64,000 nucleotides of DNA from Dactylonectria macrodidyma. Taxonomy: Eukaryota; Ascomycota; Sordariomycetes; Hypocreales; Nectriaceae. Under the pieces are notes generated by a model, which made no database searches, was not told the origin of the DNA, and saw nothing but the letters and a program-made list of their open reading frames with translations. Positions 1 through 10,451 of this stretch are shown here, piece by piece (within the stretch, counting starts at the first letter, position 1; each line of letters starts with the position of its first letter). A program made the translations under genes and the position numbers. Where the stretch lies: assembly GCA_020744425.1 (NCBI GenBank), contig JAGMUV010000027.1, forward strand, positions 310,001 to 374,000, in the 5' to 3' direction.

Positions 1-1
1 G

Positions 2-2149
2 AAGAGCGAAGACGGGGACTGGCACCCCGTAGCTTTCTTCTCCAAGACGATGAACGACGCGGAGATGCGTTACCCGATTCACGACCAGGAGATGCTCGCA
101 GTGGTATTGGCCTTGAAGGAATGGAACGCCGAGCTCTTGGGGCTCCAACGGCAATTCTTGGTTATTACTGACCACAAAGCCCTTGAGTACTTCTCGACTA
201 AACAACGCCTCAATGGCAGGCAAGCGCGGTGGGCGGACGACCTGGCACCTTATGACTTCAAGATCACCTACCGTCCGGGGCGAGAGAACGTTGTAGCGGA
301 TGCTCTGTCTCGGAAGTCGTCCGAACTGGCTACGCAGAAGGCGCGACGAGAAGCCGCGTGGAACAGGGTACTGCTGAGTCGGGACCTGGTGATTAGCTCC
401 ATTGACTATGAGGTCATGGCCGGCCCCTGCACCGAACCCGTTTCCGGGGAAGGGCCAGAGGTGGCATTGATCGGGGCCGAAGCTGTCGAGTCCTCGGTCA
501 GCTCTGGAAGAGAGGCTATCCGAGCGCCAGAAGGATGGAAGCTGCTCGACGCCGTCCTCCGAGCTAATAGGGCCTCTCCCCAGTCGCTGCCCTACCGAGA
601 GAACGCAGAGAAGAAGGCCGATGGTTGGACGATGAACGAAGGTGTGGTTTGCCGGAACCAGCGCATTTTTGTTCCGGACGAAGGTGTTCTCCGAACGCTG
701 GTTATCAAGGAGAACCACTGCAAGCTTAATGTAGCCCACCCGGGACGCAACAAAACCGTCAGATTGGTTGCCGAGAGGTTCTGGTGGCCGGGCTTATCGG
801 CTGATGTCGATCGGTTCCGGGCAAATTGTAAGCCGTGTGGAAGAGCTCACGCTAATAGAGATAAGACCCCCGGGTTGCTACACCCATTGGAAGTCCCACA
901 CCGGATATGGCAGCATGTGACAACAGACTTCCATTACATGCCTAAGGACAAGAACGGATACGACTGCGTGTGGGTAGTTATTGATCGGCTCAGCAAGATC
1001 GCTTTTTCTATACCTTGCTACCGGACGGTGACAGCGAAGGACGTCGCGTATATGTACTACCACCACGTCTACCGTGTTTTTGGGGTGCCGGAGACGGTGA
1101 CGTCAGACCGAGGACCACAGTTTATCGCCGCCTTCATGGATGAGCTATGCAAGCTTATCGGGGTGAAGCAGAAACTGAGCACAGCAGAGCACCCCCAGAC
1201 AGACGGGAACACTGAGATCTACAACCAGTACTTGAACCACCGACTACGACCGTTTATCAACCATTACCAAGACGACTGGAGTGAACTACTACCGTCGATG
1301 GACTATGCGCAGATGAATCTCTACCACGAGTCACTGGGTATGGAACCGGTGAGACTGTTACTCGGCCACTTGCCCCGATCCCAACTCGACTGGGATAAGA
1401 GAACCGACCTTGAGGGCTGCAAAACAAAAGCTGAACGTTTGTCGAGGGAGGATGCCCAGCAGTATGCCAAGCGGATTGCGGACTCCATCAAAGTTGCTAG
1501 GCAGAATCTCCACCAGGCGCAGGAACGGCAGATCCGCCAAGCTAACAAGAAGCGCCGGGAACCGGATTTTACGGTTGGGAACAAAGTCTGGGTCGACATG
1601 CGCGGACTTACGAGTACAAGACCCAGCCAGGCGTTAGACTGGAGGAAGAGAGGGCCATGGACTATTGTGGAACAAGTCGGGCATTCATACCGCCTGGACT
1701 TACCCTCCTCGTGGCACATAAACCCAACTCTACACGCGGATCGGTTGCGGCGTTATCCCGACAATCCTATGCCAGGGCAGGATGAGGACCCACCACCACC
1801 TGAAGTCATCAACGGCGGCAAAGAGTACGAGGTTCACAAGGTCAAGGAGTCGCGGTACAATAAGCGCGACAAACAGCTCCAGTATAGGGTAGACTGGGTC
1901 GGACACGACCCCGACGATGAATGGTACCCTGCCGAAAACTTCAAGAACGCACCGATGCGACTGAAGGAGTTCCATGAGGAATATTCGGAGGCACCTGGGC
2001 CACCGAAGCGATTACAGGCCTGGGTCGACGCGGCTGCTGCGGATACGGACGTACCGGAGCACCCTGACGATAATCAACCGATCAAACTGGGCCGGGGGCC
2101 CAAGAAAGCACGACGGAAACGAAGAGTCTTCGTCATCTGGCGATCGTGA
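2..2149 (+). CDS. Ty3/gypsy Pol polyprotein, RNase H-integrase-chromodomain (5' partial)
   Basis: This is the C-terminal part of a retrotransposon Pol polyprotein; it copies element RNA and inserts the cDNA. The frame is open from base 2, before the first ATG at 50, so the gene starts off the window. Residue numbers below count from that ATG. RNase H comes first, with ITDHKALEY near residue 40 and the NVVADALSRK end motif near 85. The integrase has an HHCC zinc finger around 220-265 (HPG...C..CGRAH) and a DDE core: D in TTDFHYM, D in TSDRGPQF, E in GNTEIYNQ. A GPY/F-like segment (GPWTIVEQ) follows. A chromodomain near 590-640 (YEVHKVKESR, YRVDWVGH, DDEWYPAENF) places it in the chromoviruses, whose integrases target chromatin. 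No stop or frameshift is visible across about 715 codons, so it was probably active recently. Confidence 0.93.
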   Translation, partial: KSEDGDWHPVAFFSKTMNDAEMRYPIHDQEMLAVVLALKEWNAELLGLQRQFLVITDHKALEYFSTKQRLNGRQARWADDLAPYDFKITYRPGRENVVADALSRKSSELATQKARREAAWNRVLLSRDLVISSIDYEVMAGPCTEPVSGEGPEVALIGAEAVESSVSSGREAIRAPEGWKLLDAVLRANRASPQSLPYRENAEKKADGWTMNEGVVCRNQRIFVPDEGVLRTLVIKENHCKLNVAHPGRNKTVRLVAERFWWPGLSADVDRFRANCKPCGRAHANRDKTPGLLHPLEVPHRIWQHVTTDFHYMPKDKNGYDCVWVVIDRLSKIAFSIPCYRTVTAKDVAYMYYHHVYRVFGVPETVTSDRGPQFIAAFMDELCKLIGVKQKLSTAEHPQTDGNTEIYNQYLNHRLRPFINHYQDDWSELLPSMDYAQMNLYHESLGMEPVRLLLGHLPRSQLDWDKRTDLEGCKTKAERLSREDAQQYAKRIADSIKVARQNLHQAQERQIRQANKKRREPDFTVGNKVWVDMRGLTSTRPSQALDWRKRGPWTIVEQVGHSYRLDLPSSWHINPTLHADRLRRYPDNPMPGQDEDPPPPEVINGGKEYEVHKVKESRYNKRDKQLQYRVDWVGHDPDDEWYPAENFKNAPMRLKEFHEEYSEAPGPPKRLQAWVDAAAADTDVPEHPDDNQPIKLGRGPKKARRKRRVFVIWRS

Positions 2150-2202
2150 GAATTTGACAACTTGCGCTCACGCGGCCGTTTTGAGCGCCTTGAAGAGGGG
2201 GG

Positions 2203-2489
2203 TGATGTGACGGGAGCGTCTGGAGTGCTGGACCCAGGGTGGGGCCGATACGTAACTAGGACGCACGGGGCAGGCCACAGGGACTATCAACGCGTCTACG
2301 CGTCTACGCGCCTGCCCGCTTTCTCTTTCCTCTTCATCGTAGTATTTTCGCAATACAGTGGCATTACCTCTTGAGTTGATCTCATCTGGCCCGTGACAAA
2401 ACCAATGGATTGCGGTATTTTCTCGCTCCAACATCGCCGGAATTACATTTTGCTACTGCTGCCTGGCACCTAAGCCAGCACTAACATCA
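2203..2489 (+). repeat. Candidate 3' LTR of the gypsy element (287 bp)
   Basis: The segment lies 53 bp after the Pol stop codon and directly after a purine tract (GAAGAGGGGGG) that would serve as polypurine tract. It starts TGATGT and ends ACATCA, a perfect 6-bp terminal inverted repeat with the TG...CA ends expected of an LTR. The matching 5' LTR is outside the window, so the borders are inferred from structure only. Confidence 0.6.
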
Positions 2490-2559
2490 GAAGTGTGATG
2501 CACTTTGCTGTTATACTGTATCTGTATATTACCTTAGCCGTCTGAAAGCACAGACGTTA

Positions 2560-4300
2560 TTCAGCCCGAAGGGCGTTTTACTCAGTCAGAAAGAAGAGCA
2601 TAAAACCTCTTCTGATTGGCTAATTAGCCAGGCCTGTGCTCAACTCGTGCGCGAATTGGTCGGCTGATAATGCCACCAAATGAAGGCCCACAAACCCCTG
2701 AGCGTTGACGAGGTAACTAGCTTGGCAAGCTCTCTAAGAACTTTCAGGTTCTTCTTTTCTTTAATGCAATCAGTTTGTTGGGTTTCTAAGTACGATTCTG
2801 ACTGAATAAAAGCCCCGTGCCCCTTGCTCCTTACACTAATCTACGTGGCGGCTGCTTCCATCTTCCGTCGAGTCTATCAAACCCATCAGGTTGCTAACGG
2901 TATCTAGGTTCACATATTACCTCCTTACCCGGCCTACCTCTTAAGATTCCCCAGTTACCCTGCCTCTGTGAAGCAGTGCAGTTTCCTCCCTGATCATTCA
3001 GACCTGATCTAACTACCTCAAAGACAGCCTCTCTATCGAGATCTATCATGGTATTAGACGTAAGCCGTCGCAAAGCCTCCCTGCCCGAGCGATATCTAGC
3101 AGTCTAGGTGGGTAAGAGGTGGATACATATACGGCCAGATGGAGGACGATCTACCCCAAGCAGTTCGAAACTGCCACACCTGCAAGCAAGACCCGCCCGA
3201 AGTCGAATTTCGAAGCGTCAAGGACCCTGCGAAGCTTACAGGAGAGTGTGCCAGCTGTAGGCACGCTGAAGGGAACGGGTAGCCGGATCCCGAGCCGCCG
3301 TTGCCGCCATGTGGAATATTGTCTTAAGGCTATCGCCACGCAGAGCCACGAAAAGGACCGATTCTCTAGCTAACCTGACGCCTCCAAGGCGGGCTGCGCC
3401 AACGCCTGCGTCTGTGCACGGTTTACAACCTCTTGCCACGCCTGCTTTATTCCGTCGCCTGGCGCCCACACTCCAGGGACTGCCTAGACCTCTGCTGGGG
3501 CCATCTACCCCAAGCGCGGTGGAGGGACCTTCCTTTATCACTCCTACCCTTAGCCTGCCAACAGTAGTTCTGGGCACGCCGATTCCTCAAACGCCAATTC
3601 CTCAAGGCACTCTTCCAACGGCTCCTGTTGTGCTAGGCACGCCTATACCACAGGAATCGTTCCCTGCCACACCTTCATTACTGCCACAGGGTCATTGCCG
3701 CGGCCATTATACACGTCAAGGCACCTTTAACCCACGGCCACGGCCAGAGCCTCAAGAGCGACAGTTTGATCAGATAGTTGATCCACCTTTTACAGGGGAC
3801 CTTAACTTGCCTGCCCTTAGTGAGGAGGATCAGGCCCTTGTGCGGGAGTTCTATACCGCTCTGGATGACGAGAAGATGCATAGTTGCATTTGCTGCCGGG
3901 AGCATTGGTTCGAAATGAAGAGAAATAGCTTGAAAATCTGCAGCCGCTGCATTAGTCGAGACAGGGAGAGAACCCCTAACGAGCCCTACTTCTTTAGCGC
4001 TGCGAACAACCTCGACTTCGGGGAAGTCCCCGGTAATCTACCTGGCCTAACAATGGTTGAGGAGATGCTGATTGCTAGGGTTCACGTACACGTGAGGTCC
4101 TACAGGTACGTGGCGCTCAGTATAAATCCCGCCGCCATGTTGATTGAGCCTGTCAGGAAGCGGTAGAGGGACCCCTATGAATATCAGCCAACTCCCTTAC
4201 TACAGGTTTGAAGTGGTTTTAAGAGCTGGTTACCGCCGCAGTCGAAAGGGGGATCTAGAGGGTTCCCCCAGGAGAATTTAATAGCAGGTATTAGGTATTT
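2560..4300 (+). mobile_element. Helitron 5' fragment
   Basis: The left border is suggested by TTCAGCCCGAAGGGC at 2560-2574, a short palindrome that closely resembles the end of the Helitron derivative near 15374 when read on the minus strand. The body holds only the N-terminal coding part (3139-4166). Rep and helicase are absent, so this is a 3'-truncated copy. The right border is vague because LINE-like sequence begins before 4560. From 2575 to 3138 I see no gene. Confidence 0.5.
3139..4166 (+). pseudogene. Helitron protein, N-terminal region (truncated, frameshifted)
   Basis: An ATG at 3139 opens a frame with a CxxC...CxxC zinc-type module (CHTCKQDP...CASCRH) that stops at about 3289. The adjacent frame, open from 3309 to 4166, is rich in Pro and Thr and then carries the cysteine region seen upstream of the Rep domain in fungal Helitron proteins (DUF6570-type): CICCREHW, CSRCISRDRE, then FFSAANNLDFGEVP and MVEEMLIARVHV. 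The protein ends shortly afterwards at a TAG. No HUH nuclease or helicase motif follows. A frameshift between the two frames and the missing C-terminal part make it a pseudogene. Assignment to Helitrons rests on recalled family similarity and on the same module at 14893-15204. Confidence 0.6.
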
Positions 4301-4560
4301 ACCCTTCTGGCTGGATATTCAGCCGTTAAGTCCCTTGCCTTGGCAACTTAATGGGTGTTCGAAGTATTTTATTTGAAGGACCCGTAAGCAATAGTAATGA
4401 CTAACCCTCTTTGCGTTGTTTAGGACCTCCGTCACAGCGGGGTTTAGGTCCGGCAGTCGGCCGTTGCTTAAGTCATGTAGCCTAAGTAGCCGCTGCGTTC
4501 TGTCTCTGTTGCTTTTTATACCAGCCTCGATCATCACTGGCTGGGCCCACTGGCTGTGGT

Positions 4561-4776
4561 AACGAACACCTTTTTCGGACCACAGCAGCAGCATCACAGC
4601 AATGCGCATGTGGACAAGCGACAGAGACGGTCGAGCATTTCCTCTTCCGATGCAGAAAATGGACAGCGCACCGAGCCGTAATGTTGCAATGCACCGAAAC
4701 ACAGAGAGGAAATATCTCGTTCTTTCTAGGACATTGGAGGCGTAGTCCATCGCCGACGCGACTGTCGCTATGTTGA
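4561..4776 (+). pseudogene. LINE (Tad-like) reverse transcriptase, C-terminal remnant
   Basis: The plus strand from about 4609 encodes a short peptide typical of the extreme C-terminus of fungal I/Tad-clade LINE ORF2: ETVEHFLFRCRKW, then RGNISFFLGHWRRSP, ending at TGA 4774-4776. The ETVEHFLFRC block is the Cys-rich tail downstream of RNase H. No reverse transcriptase or endonuclease motif is left upstream, so this is a dead 3' fragment. Base 4300-4560 is AT-variable sequence in which I see no clear gene. Confidence 0.55.
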
Positions 4777-4993
4777 GACCGTATGACTAAGATGGTCCGA
4801 TCTGCTGGTGGCTGGGATGTGGATACTATGTAAGGAGCTGTGCTCCTCTCAGACATACGTAACTTAGACCTTTTTAATATTACCTGCAACCTTTTTGCTT
4901 CATCACGCTACGAATAGCTGTCTCGCCACCCTTGGTGACAACATTATCAACCTTCTCAGACACATGGCGGCGGTGAGCCCCTTGGCAGCGGCT

Positions 4994-5383
4994 CTAGCCA
5001 TGTGCTCCTGGTACCGCGAGTCCGCGTCCATAACCACTCCCAGAATTTTTGCGCTGTTTTTTGGTTTGAATCTGTTTCATCTCGCGTGCTGTCTGTTCCT
5101 GCATGCTTCTGGTTTCCTCGGCTTTTTTCCGGTCGTCAGCCGCCTCGGCCCTGACCGTCCGTATCTCCTGCTGGAGTTGCCGGATCATCTCCAGCTGATC
5201 GCTAATCAACTTTGTCGCTTTCTGCTGGTTCTCCACCAAAGCATCCCAGAGTCTCTCCAGCATCTGTTTCTGCTTGCTCATGAGATGGCTCGACGTTTCC
5301 TGGAGCATCGTCTGGAGCGTCGTCTGGAGCATCATCTGCATTAGCGATGAATCGCTGCGGGCCGCGCCATCCACAGCCTGCAA
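4994..5383 (-). other. Coiled-coil ORF, possibly a LINE ORF1 fragment
   Basis: A minus-strand frame of about 129 codons, opened only by a non-ATG codon, reads as a Gln/Glu/Lys-rich coiled coil (MLERLWDALVENQQK, LQQEIRTVRAEAADDRKKAEE) and stops near 4994. Its character resembles the N-terminal coiled coil of fungal LINE ORF1/gag proteins, as at 63718-64000, but no zinc knuckle is visible. It lies against the hAT MITE. Function is not established. Confidence 0.3.
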
Positions 5384-5447
5384 TCCCTCGTCCGCATTGT
5401 TGAAATGAGCATGTTGTGTTGATTGAAGAAGAAAAACTAGCGCTAAC

Positions 5448-5859
5448 CAGGCTTTCTATCCATATTCCATACTCCATACAGGCCCGTATGGAATATGGAA
5501 AATGGAATGCACCTCGTATGGAAGCTTATTCCATACGTATGGAATACAAAAAATGACGTCATCTCTCACACTGCCACGATCGTAAAGAATCAGGTTTGGG
5601 AGCTCTGCAATTCAGTAATTGTACAGTGGTTTGCCTGCTGTCGGCTGCAGACAGAGCTGAGATTGAAGTATGAAACAGCATAAACGATGGGTTTGGGATC
5701 ACTCTGAAACAGACTGCAATAGCGGGGATAATATTTTCCGGAATAATCCATTATTCCATACGTATGGAATACGGACGGCCCGTATGGAATATGGAGTATG
5801 GAGTATGGAACATTCCATACTCCATCACTTATTCCATACGAGTATGGATAGAAAGCCTG
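5448..5859. mobile_element. hAT-type MITE with 8-bp target duplication
   Basis: A 412-bp element with perfect terminal inverted repeats CAGGCTTTCTATCCATA. It is flanked on both sides by GCGCTAAC (5440-5447 and 5860-5867), the 8-bp duplication typical of hAT transposition. The interior has many copies of ATTCCATAC/GTATGGAAT, palindromic as ATTCCATACGTATGGAAT, and an AAATGACGTCA motif. It has no coding capacity. Its end, subterminal CCATAC repeats and TGACGTCA motif resemble the hAT fragment that starts at 45238, whose family may have mobilised it. Confidence 0.88.
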
Positions 5860-6217
5860 GCGCTAACCAGCGGAAGCTATTGACAAGAAGACATCCACAT
5901 CCCAGCCACCAATGGATCGGAATAGCCATTGATCCGTTAAACGACGGATCTCAACAAGCTCAGCCGGCTAGATGTGCGGGGGGCGGTGAAGATGCCGTGA
6001 CGGGAGGCATGAGGTTACACAAAGAGCAGGTCGATAAGTTCAGCGCAGCGGAAGAGGAGCAGATCAAGGCCGCTGACGAGAAGGAGCCGAGTGGGTGGTT
6101 GGAAAGGACCGGCTGGGCGGATCATCTCTAGAAGTTCAAGGTGAAAAAGGGTCTGGACTGTGTCGCTGACCACCTCCCTGTTACGGCTTGGTTCACCGAA
6201 TAGCGATAGGGGCCCTA

Positions 6218-8457
6218 TCCCATCGAGTGCGGATGGACCCCATTTTCGCCAAGGGCGGGGTAAAGCCAATCAGGGCTTATGGGACCACTAGAATAATCGA
6301 ATCATATGCTAAGATTCAGGGTACCTCGATTCCTCTATAGATTTTGGGTGTGCCAGAGGTACCAACAATCTCCATCAGTACATAGCGGTACGTTACAGTC
6401 TAAGCAGCCTTTTCGAGTCTTTTTTCGCTGTTGCGGCTGTTGAGTGAGGCTATTCCTAGATACCTCACTTAGAGCCTGGCGTTTCTTCCTCCTGCCGCAA
6501 TAGGTGCAAGGCGAGTTAACCCCCCTTGATCCCTTGCGATGGTGCTGCCAAGGAATAGATGTTTTCCTCTTATCTGAAGCCCGTTGAGGTCGTGAAAGTC
6601 TTCGACCTCCTGCTAATGGTCCAAACTGTTGAATAAGCTGGGATGCAAGCAGTCGCCGCCATTGATACTGGGTCTTAACCTTTTGCCACTCGGGCTTACC
6701 CCAGAGCTGCAGGAAGAAGCTATTTACAACGATCACTTCTAGTAGGAAATTCCAAGCAAGTGCCTGCCAGCCTCCTCGACGAATAGGGCGGTTATATTGA
6801 TAATAGGACCTCATCTGGTCACTAATATCAACCCCATTCATCTTATGGTTATATTTATCAATTGCCTCAGGCACCGGGAGGTTCTTCCGGACGTCTGGGC
6901 CGAAGGCTTCTTTCCGGGCAGCCCGCTTTCCAGCAGAGCTTCCGGCCGGCCGGCGCCGGAGACGGATAACCTCCCGGCCGTCTCGGAAGACGGTTGTCAA
7001 GAAGAGGACAAGGGCGTTATCCTTCCAGGTGAATTGGTTGACCTATGAAGAGACAAATTGATCAGTATGGAGATATCTATAGAAAGCAGTTTGCAATACC
7101 ATACCTCCCCATCTAAGGTAGGGATGCAATGGATCTGACCCCAAGGAATACCCTGGCCTTCTGCTTCCTTCTCGGCGATGAGGATCTTATCTATCCCACT
7201 GTCTTTCCGGCAGGTCCCGGAAGCTCCGACCTGCTGCTTCCGGAGGGCCCGGAGAAGCCGTACGGAAGCAAAGAGATTGTCTAGGAATACGTGGTAGACT
7301 GCAGCCGGAAGTAGGGTAATAAGTGTCGTTACAACCCGTTGCGTTGGCGTTAACGGGTCCCACTTTGCGGCAGCTGCTCCAGCCTTGCTGCCTGCCGGCC
7401 GGGCCTGAGGGACTAGTCCGTATGGGCCCTTTCCGTGTACGTGCCAGAGCCACCGGAGGCAGTAGCCCGATTGGGCAAGGATCCAGACCTTGAAGCCGGT
7501 TGGGATCGGCTTCGTCGGTATTGTCGTCGTCTCTAGGGACCGGCCCGTAAACCGGACCATAGCCTCGTCAACGGTAAGGTCGGAGCCGGCTGTATAGAAG
7601 GAATCCCCAGTCTCCTGGATATGGGCTGACCACTCATTAACCTTCCGGTATATATCTGGCATTCCGGCTTGGGCGGGGGCTTGGGCCCGGGCCTGGCCTT
7701 GACCTCCTGACTGGCTGGGCTGGAATTCAGAGGTATCAAAGATACGTAGCTGCCGGAGCAGACTTTGGAAGCGGTCCCGGGAGATAAACCGGGTGAATAG
7801 ATAGATAGGATCCTCCTTTTGCTGTTGAGTTGACCAATATCTTGATATTTGAGGTTCGCTATGTATCCCCATATAAAGCAGGATTCCTAAGAAGAGGTAA
7901 ATCTCATCTACAGAAGTCTTCCTCCGATCATACACTCTTGACCGTTTAGCCCGGGGACCTTAGATAACGGCGCTGCATTCGTCCATTGCACCCACCGCTC
8001 AATAAGGCCCCGGGGAACGTACCGGAGGAATAGGTCAAGCGGGGCTGCCGGCAGCTCCCGTATCTCTCGGGGCCGGGTCGGTACGTCAAAGGGTACGAAG
8101 GAGCCCGGCGGCCCGCGCTCGACAGCCGGAGGTTCGTGGGGCCGGACTGTGCTGTTATCGCACCGCTCCGGCGTACAGTCGGCAGTGCAGGCGACAGCGA
8201 GGTCTTCAGGAAGGATCTCAACCACAATACAGCTCCGTACGGAAGCCCTGGAGGCACCGGAGGCATCAGAAGCATCAGAATCACTAGAAGACATCGCAGC
8301 ATTGAACAAAATGACGGTTTTGGTGGTGACAGCAGGTAAGAAAACATAGGTGCAAATGATGTTTCGTCATGTACTGATTGAAGTGCGGAGTAAAAGTGGG
8401 TATAAGAGTGGGTATTTTGGCCTTGGCGAAAATGGGGTCCATCCGCACTCGATGGGA
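6218..8457 (-). mobile_element. piggyBac-family element, copy 1
   Basis: A 2240-bp element with 37-bp terminal inverted repeats beginning TCCCATCGAGTGCGGATGGA at both ends. It is flanked by TA on each side (6216-6217, 8458-8459), not by the TTAA used by known piggyBac elements. It contains one spliced transposase gene on the minus strand. Copy 2 at 42932-45171 has the same length and, as far as I can see by eye, the same sequence in opposite orientation, so one copy is very recent. It sits in non-coding sequence between Helitron/LINE debris and the host gene at 8982-9532. Confidence 0.9.
6335..8294 (-). pseudogene. piggyBac-family (DDE_Tnp_1_7) transposase, frameshifted
   Basis: This would be a cut-and-paste transposase. 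The likely start is the ATG at 8294 (MSSSDSDASDAS). The first segment ends with LDLFLRYVPRGLIERWVQWTN. The continuation (KRSRVYDRRKTSVDEIYLFLG) lies in another frame, so a one-base shift lies near 7935-7960. An intron at 7043-7104 (GTATGG...CATAG, 62 bases, phase 0) joins CIPTLDGE to VNQFTWKDNA. The three aspartates of the catalytic triad are visible: LTVDEAMVRF, VFLDNLFAS and MNGVDISDQM. The C-terminus has the cysteine-rich domain (CTYCGRRKK, CLDCNVPLC, DGDCWYLW). No intron of plausible length removes the frameshift: the only GT-AG pair there is 22 bases. The identical copy 2 carries the same defect, so mobilisation in trans is likely unless the shift is programmed. Confidence 0.82.
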
Positions 8458-8981
8458 TAGTGCAGTAATGTGCCCGGATGATCGCCACCACAGCGATTAT
8501 TGACCAATCTTTTGCCCCCTGGTACAGCGGTCTAGCACAACCGTTACACTCCCGGCGAAGAATCACACCCACAATACCACCGAGAAAAGAACTGGGCACC
8601 TTTGCAGTCACCATTCAGTGATGACGACGAATTGTTGTCATAGGTATCCATCAGCACAATACTAGCAGTAGCATAATCTAGATTATGTCGGAACATCCGC
8701 CTCGGAACTCCTCCACTTCGTCAAGATACCCCCAGACCCGTCAGATCCGACCGGAAAACCCGTCTTCGTCCTCGCTTCGCGACTCCGCCCTGCCTACGTC
8801 GAACCATCCGGTACACTTGCGAGCTCACGCTCCGGAGTTCAACAGATACTTATGCTCCCTCGGGTTGGAAAGGCGTGCATCTTGTGCAACTGGACCGTCG
8901 CATTCTACTCTCTACCCGAGATGAGCCCATTCCTCGACACGACTCACGTTATGAACTGCAACTGGATCGGCGGTGAATTAT

Positions 8982-9532
8982 TTAAGGCATCCCCAAGGAC
9001 GAGCGCATGATCTCCGCTATGCCGCCCTGGCTCCTATGGAAGCTTCTTGGGTCCGGACCTCTAGAGAGTCTCAGCCCTTTTCCGGCAGCAGATTCTGTCC
9101 GGTTTTTATGGATGGAGTCCGGAATTGGTTTGCCCATCTACCGCTTCTGATAAGCAAATGCCTTTATTCCGTGTCGAACAAGCACCTAAAAGTACTAACC
9201 TTGCAAAAATCGCAGCTACATGGCGTGCTTCCGTTTCCATGGTGGTCACATCCGAATCGCTGATCTCCCTCCGTTCCGCAACAGGTCCACCGGAAACCTT
9301 GTGGCCAGTACTCGTACATCCTCTCCTCGTTGGAGTTGAATTCCTTCTCGAATTTCTCTTTCAATTCGTCGGATTCGGAAGCTAGGCAATTTCCCCATCC
9401 CATGCGGTCCCCACCAGCCGTGGATGTCCAGGTGATCAATTCAAGCTTTCCTTCGTGCGAGCAGCCATCCTCGCACCTGCGGTGACGGTTGTACCATTGG
9501 CTCGACGTGGGCATACTGGTGGTCGATGACAT
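8982..9532 (-). CDS. Conserved fungal Cys/His-rich protein, two exons
   Basis: Exon 1 runs from ATG 9532 to 9200 and exon 2 from 9137 to the TAA at 8982; the intron 9138-9199 (GTTAGT...GGTAG, 62 bases) joins CSCDFCK to MGKPIPDSIH, giving 162 residues. The protein has an N-terminal RRCEDGCSHEGK motif, an acidic amphipathic middle (SDELKEKFEKEF), and a Cys/His block FRWTCCGTEG...FGCDHHG...PCSCDFCKMGKP that probably binds zinc. The C-terminus has SRGPDPRSF. The same layout (WTCCG, GCDHHG, CDFCxMGKP, RGPDPRS) is known to me as an uncharacterised protein common in Aspergillus and Penicillium; its function is unknown. An in-frame upstream ATG at 9664 would add a low-complexity FSFSLFSFP stretch and is less likely. 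Bases 8460-8981 downstream hold no gene I can support. Confidence 0.72.
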
Positions 9533-10451
9533 GTTAATGTCTAGAATTACCGTTTCTCTTCCAAGGGACGGATCGGAATGAAAAGGAAAGATGGGAAAAG
9601 AGAAGAGAGAAAAGGAGAAAGCTGAGGGAAGGACGCGGCTTTTATGTGGGGCCACGTGGAGCAAAAAGAGGACGGCGCCAAACCCGATTCGGGGCAGTCT
9701 ACATATCCATGCCTAGAGGAACGAAAGGGCCGAGATACCGTCCGTCCCACAGCCTGACCGGGGCAGACTTGGACTTACCCTGTACATTCATGTTGTTGAC
9801 TTGAATGAAGAATAAAAGGCTTACTGAAGATATGAAAACATTGAATTCATTTTCATCAAATTGTTTGACTTTTTCTCTATCGATCCGTGTGCTTTTTACT
9901 TCATGCATCGTTGTGGCTGATTTTTGGTTGATTTAATTGCGGTTCCTATGGTTTTTGGAACACACGTGCCAACCCGCAACCCGAAGCCCAACATTGCTCT
10001 CTAACATTGCTTACATTGCTAACATTGCTATGATTGATGATTGTCATCATTGCACATTGGTCATTGCTCTCATTGGTCTCTCTAACATTGCTCTCTCCGT
10101 GGATACCGCCACCACTGACTATCTGAGCAGGTTTCATTCGACCAACTTGAACTTACCCCGCACCTCAGTGGCCTCGCGCAAAACTCTTTAAGACTCCGCT
10201 GGTGACGAAGAACATTGTCCCCCGGGCGAAATAAATATTGCATTCCATTCCGTTTCCAGCATAAAATGTAAACATCTACCATCCTTCCACTCAGAATATT
10301 CATCCATTGGATCCATCCGTCGCTCAGCTTTCCCACTGCTCCGATCCCGGCATTTCCAGGGACGCTGATCTCCCTTCCTCCCTCTCTCCCTTGCGTCTGC
10401 GCTCGGCTCCCTTATCTCCAGAGGTATCTCGGCAGAGGTTGGTGTGCCACG
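9533..10451. other. Non-coding spacer with short ATTGCT repeats
   Basis: This is the shared upstream region of two divergent host genes (minus gene ending at 9532, plus gene starting at 10452), so it probably contains both promoters. A pyrimidine/purine-rich stretch lies at 9575-9630. Around 10001-10095 there are irregular copies of ACATTGCT (for example ctaacattgcttacattgct). I see no supported gene. Confidence 0.5.

Larger units (their letters stand above)
1..2489 (+). mobile_element. Ty3/gypsy retrotransposon (chromovirus), 3' part
   Basis: The window opens inside a Ty3/gypsy element. The reading frame is open from base 2 and carries the end of the reverse transcriptase/RNase H, then integrase and a chromodomain, followed by a purine-rich tract at 2192-2202 and a candidate 3' LTR at 2203-2489. 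The 5' LTR, gag, protease and most of the reverse transcriptase lie outside the window, so age and completeness cannot be judged. Confidence 0.9.

Noticed and set aside
9533..9664. Upstream start for the Cys/His-rich protein
   Set aside because: It adds a low-complexity FSFSLFSFPIFPF stretch read from the purine/pyrimidine-rich leader.
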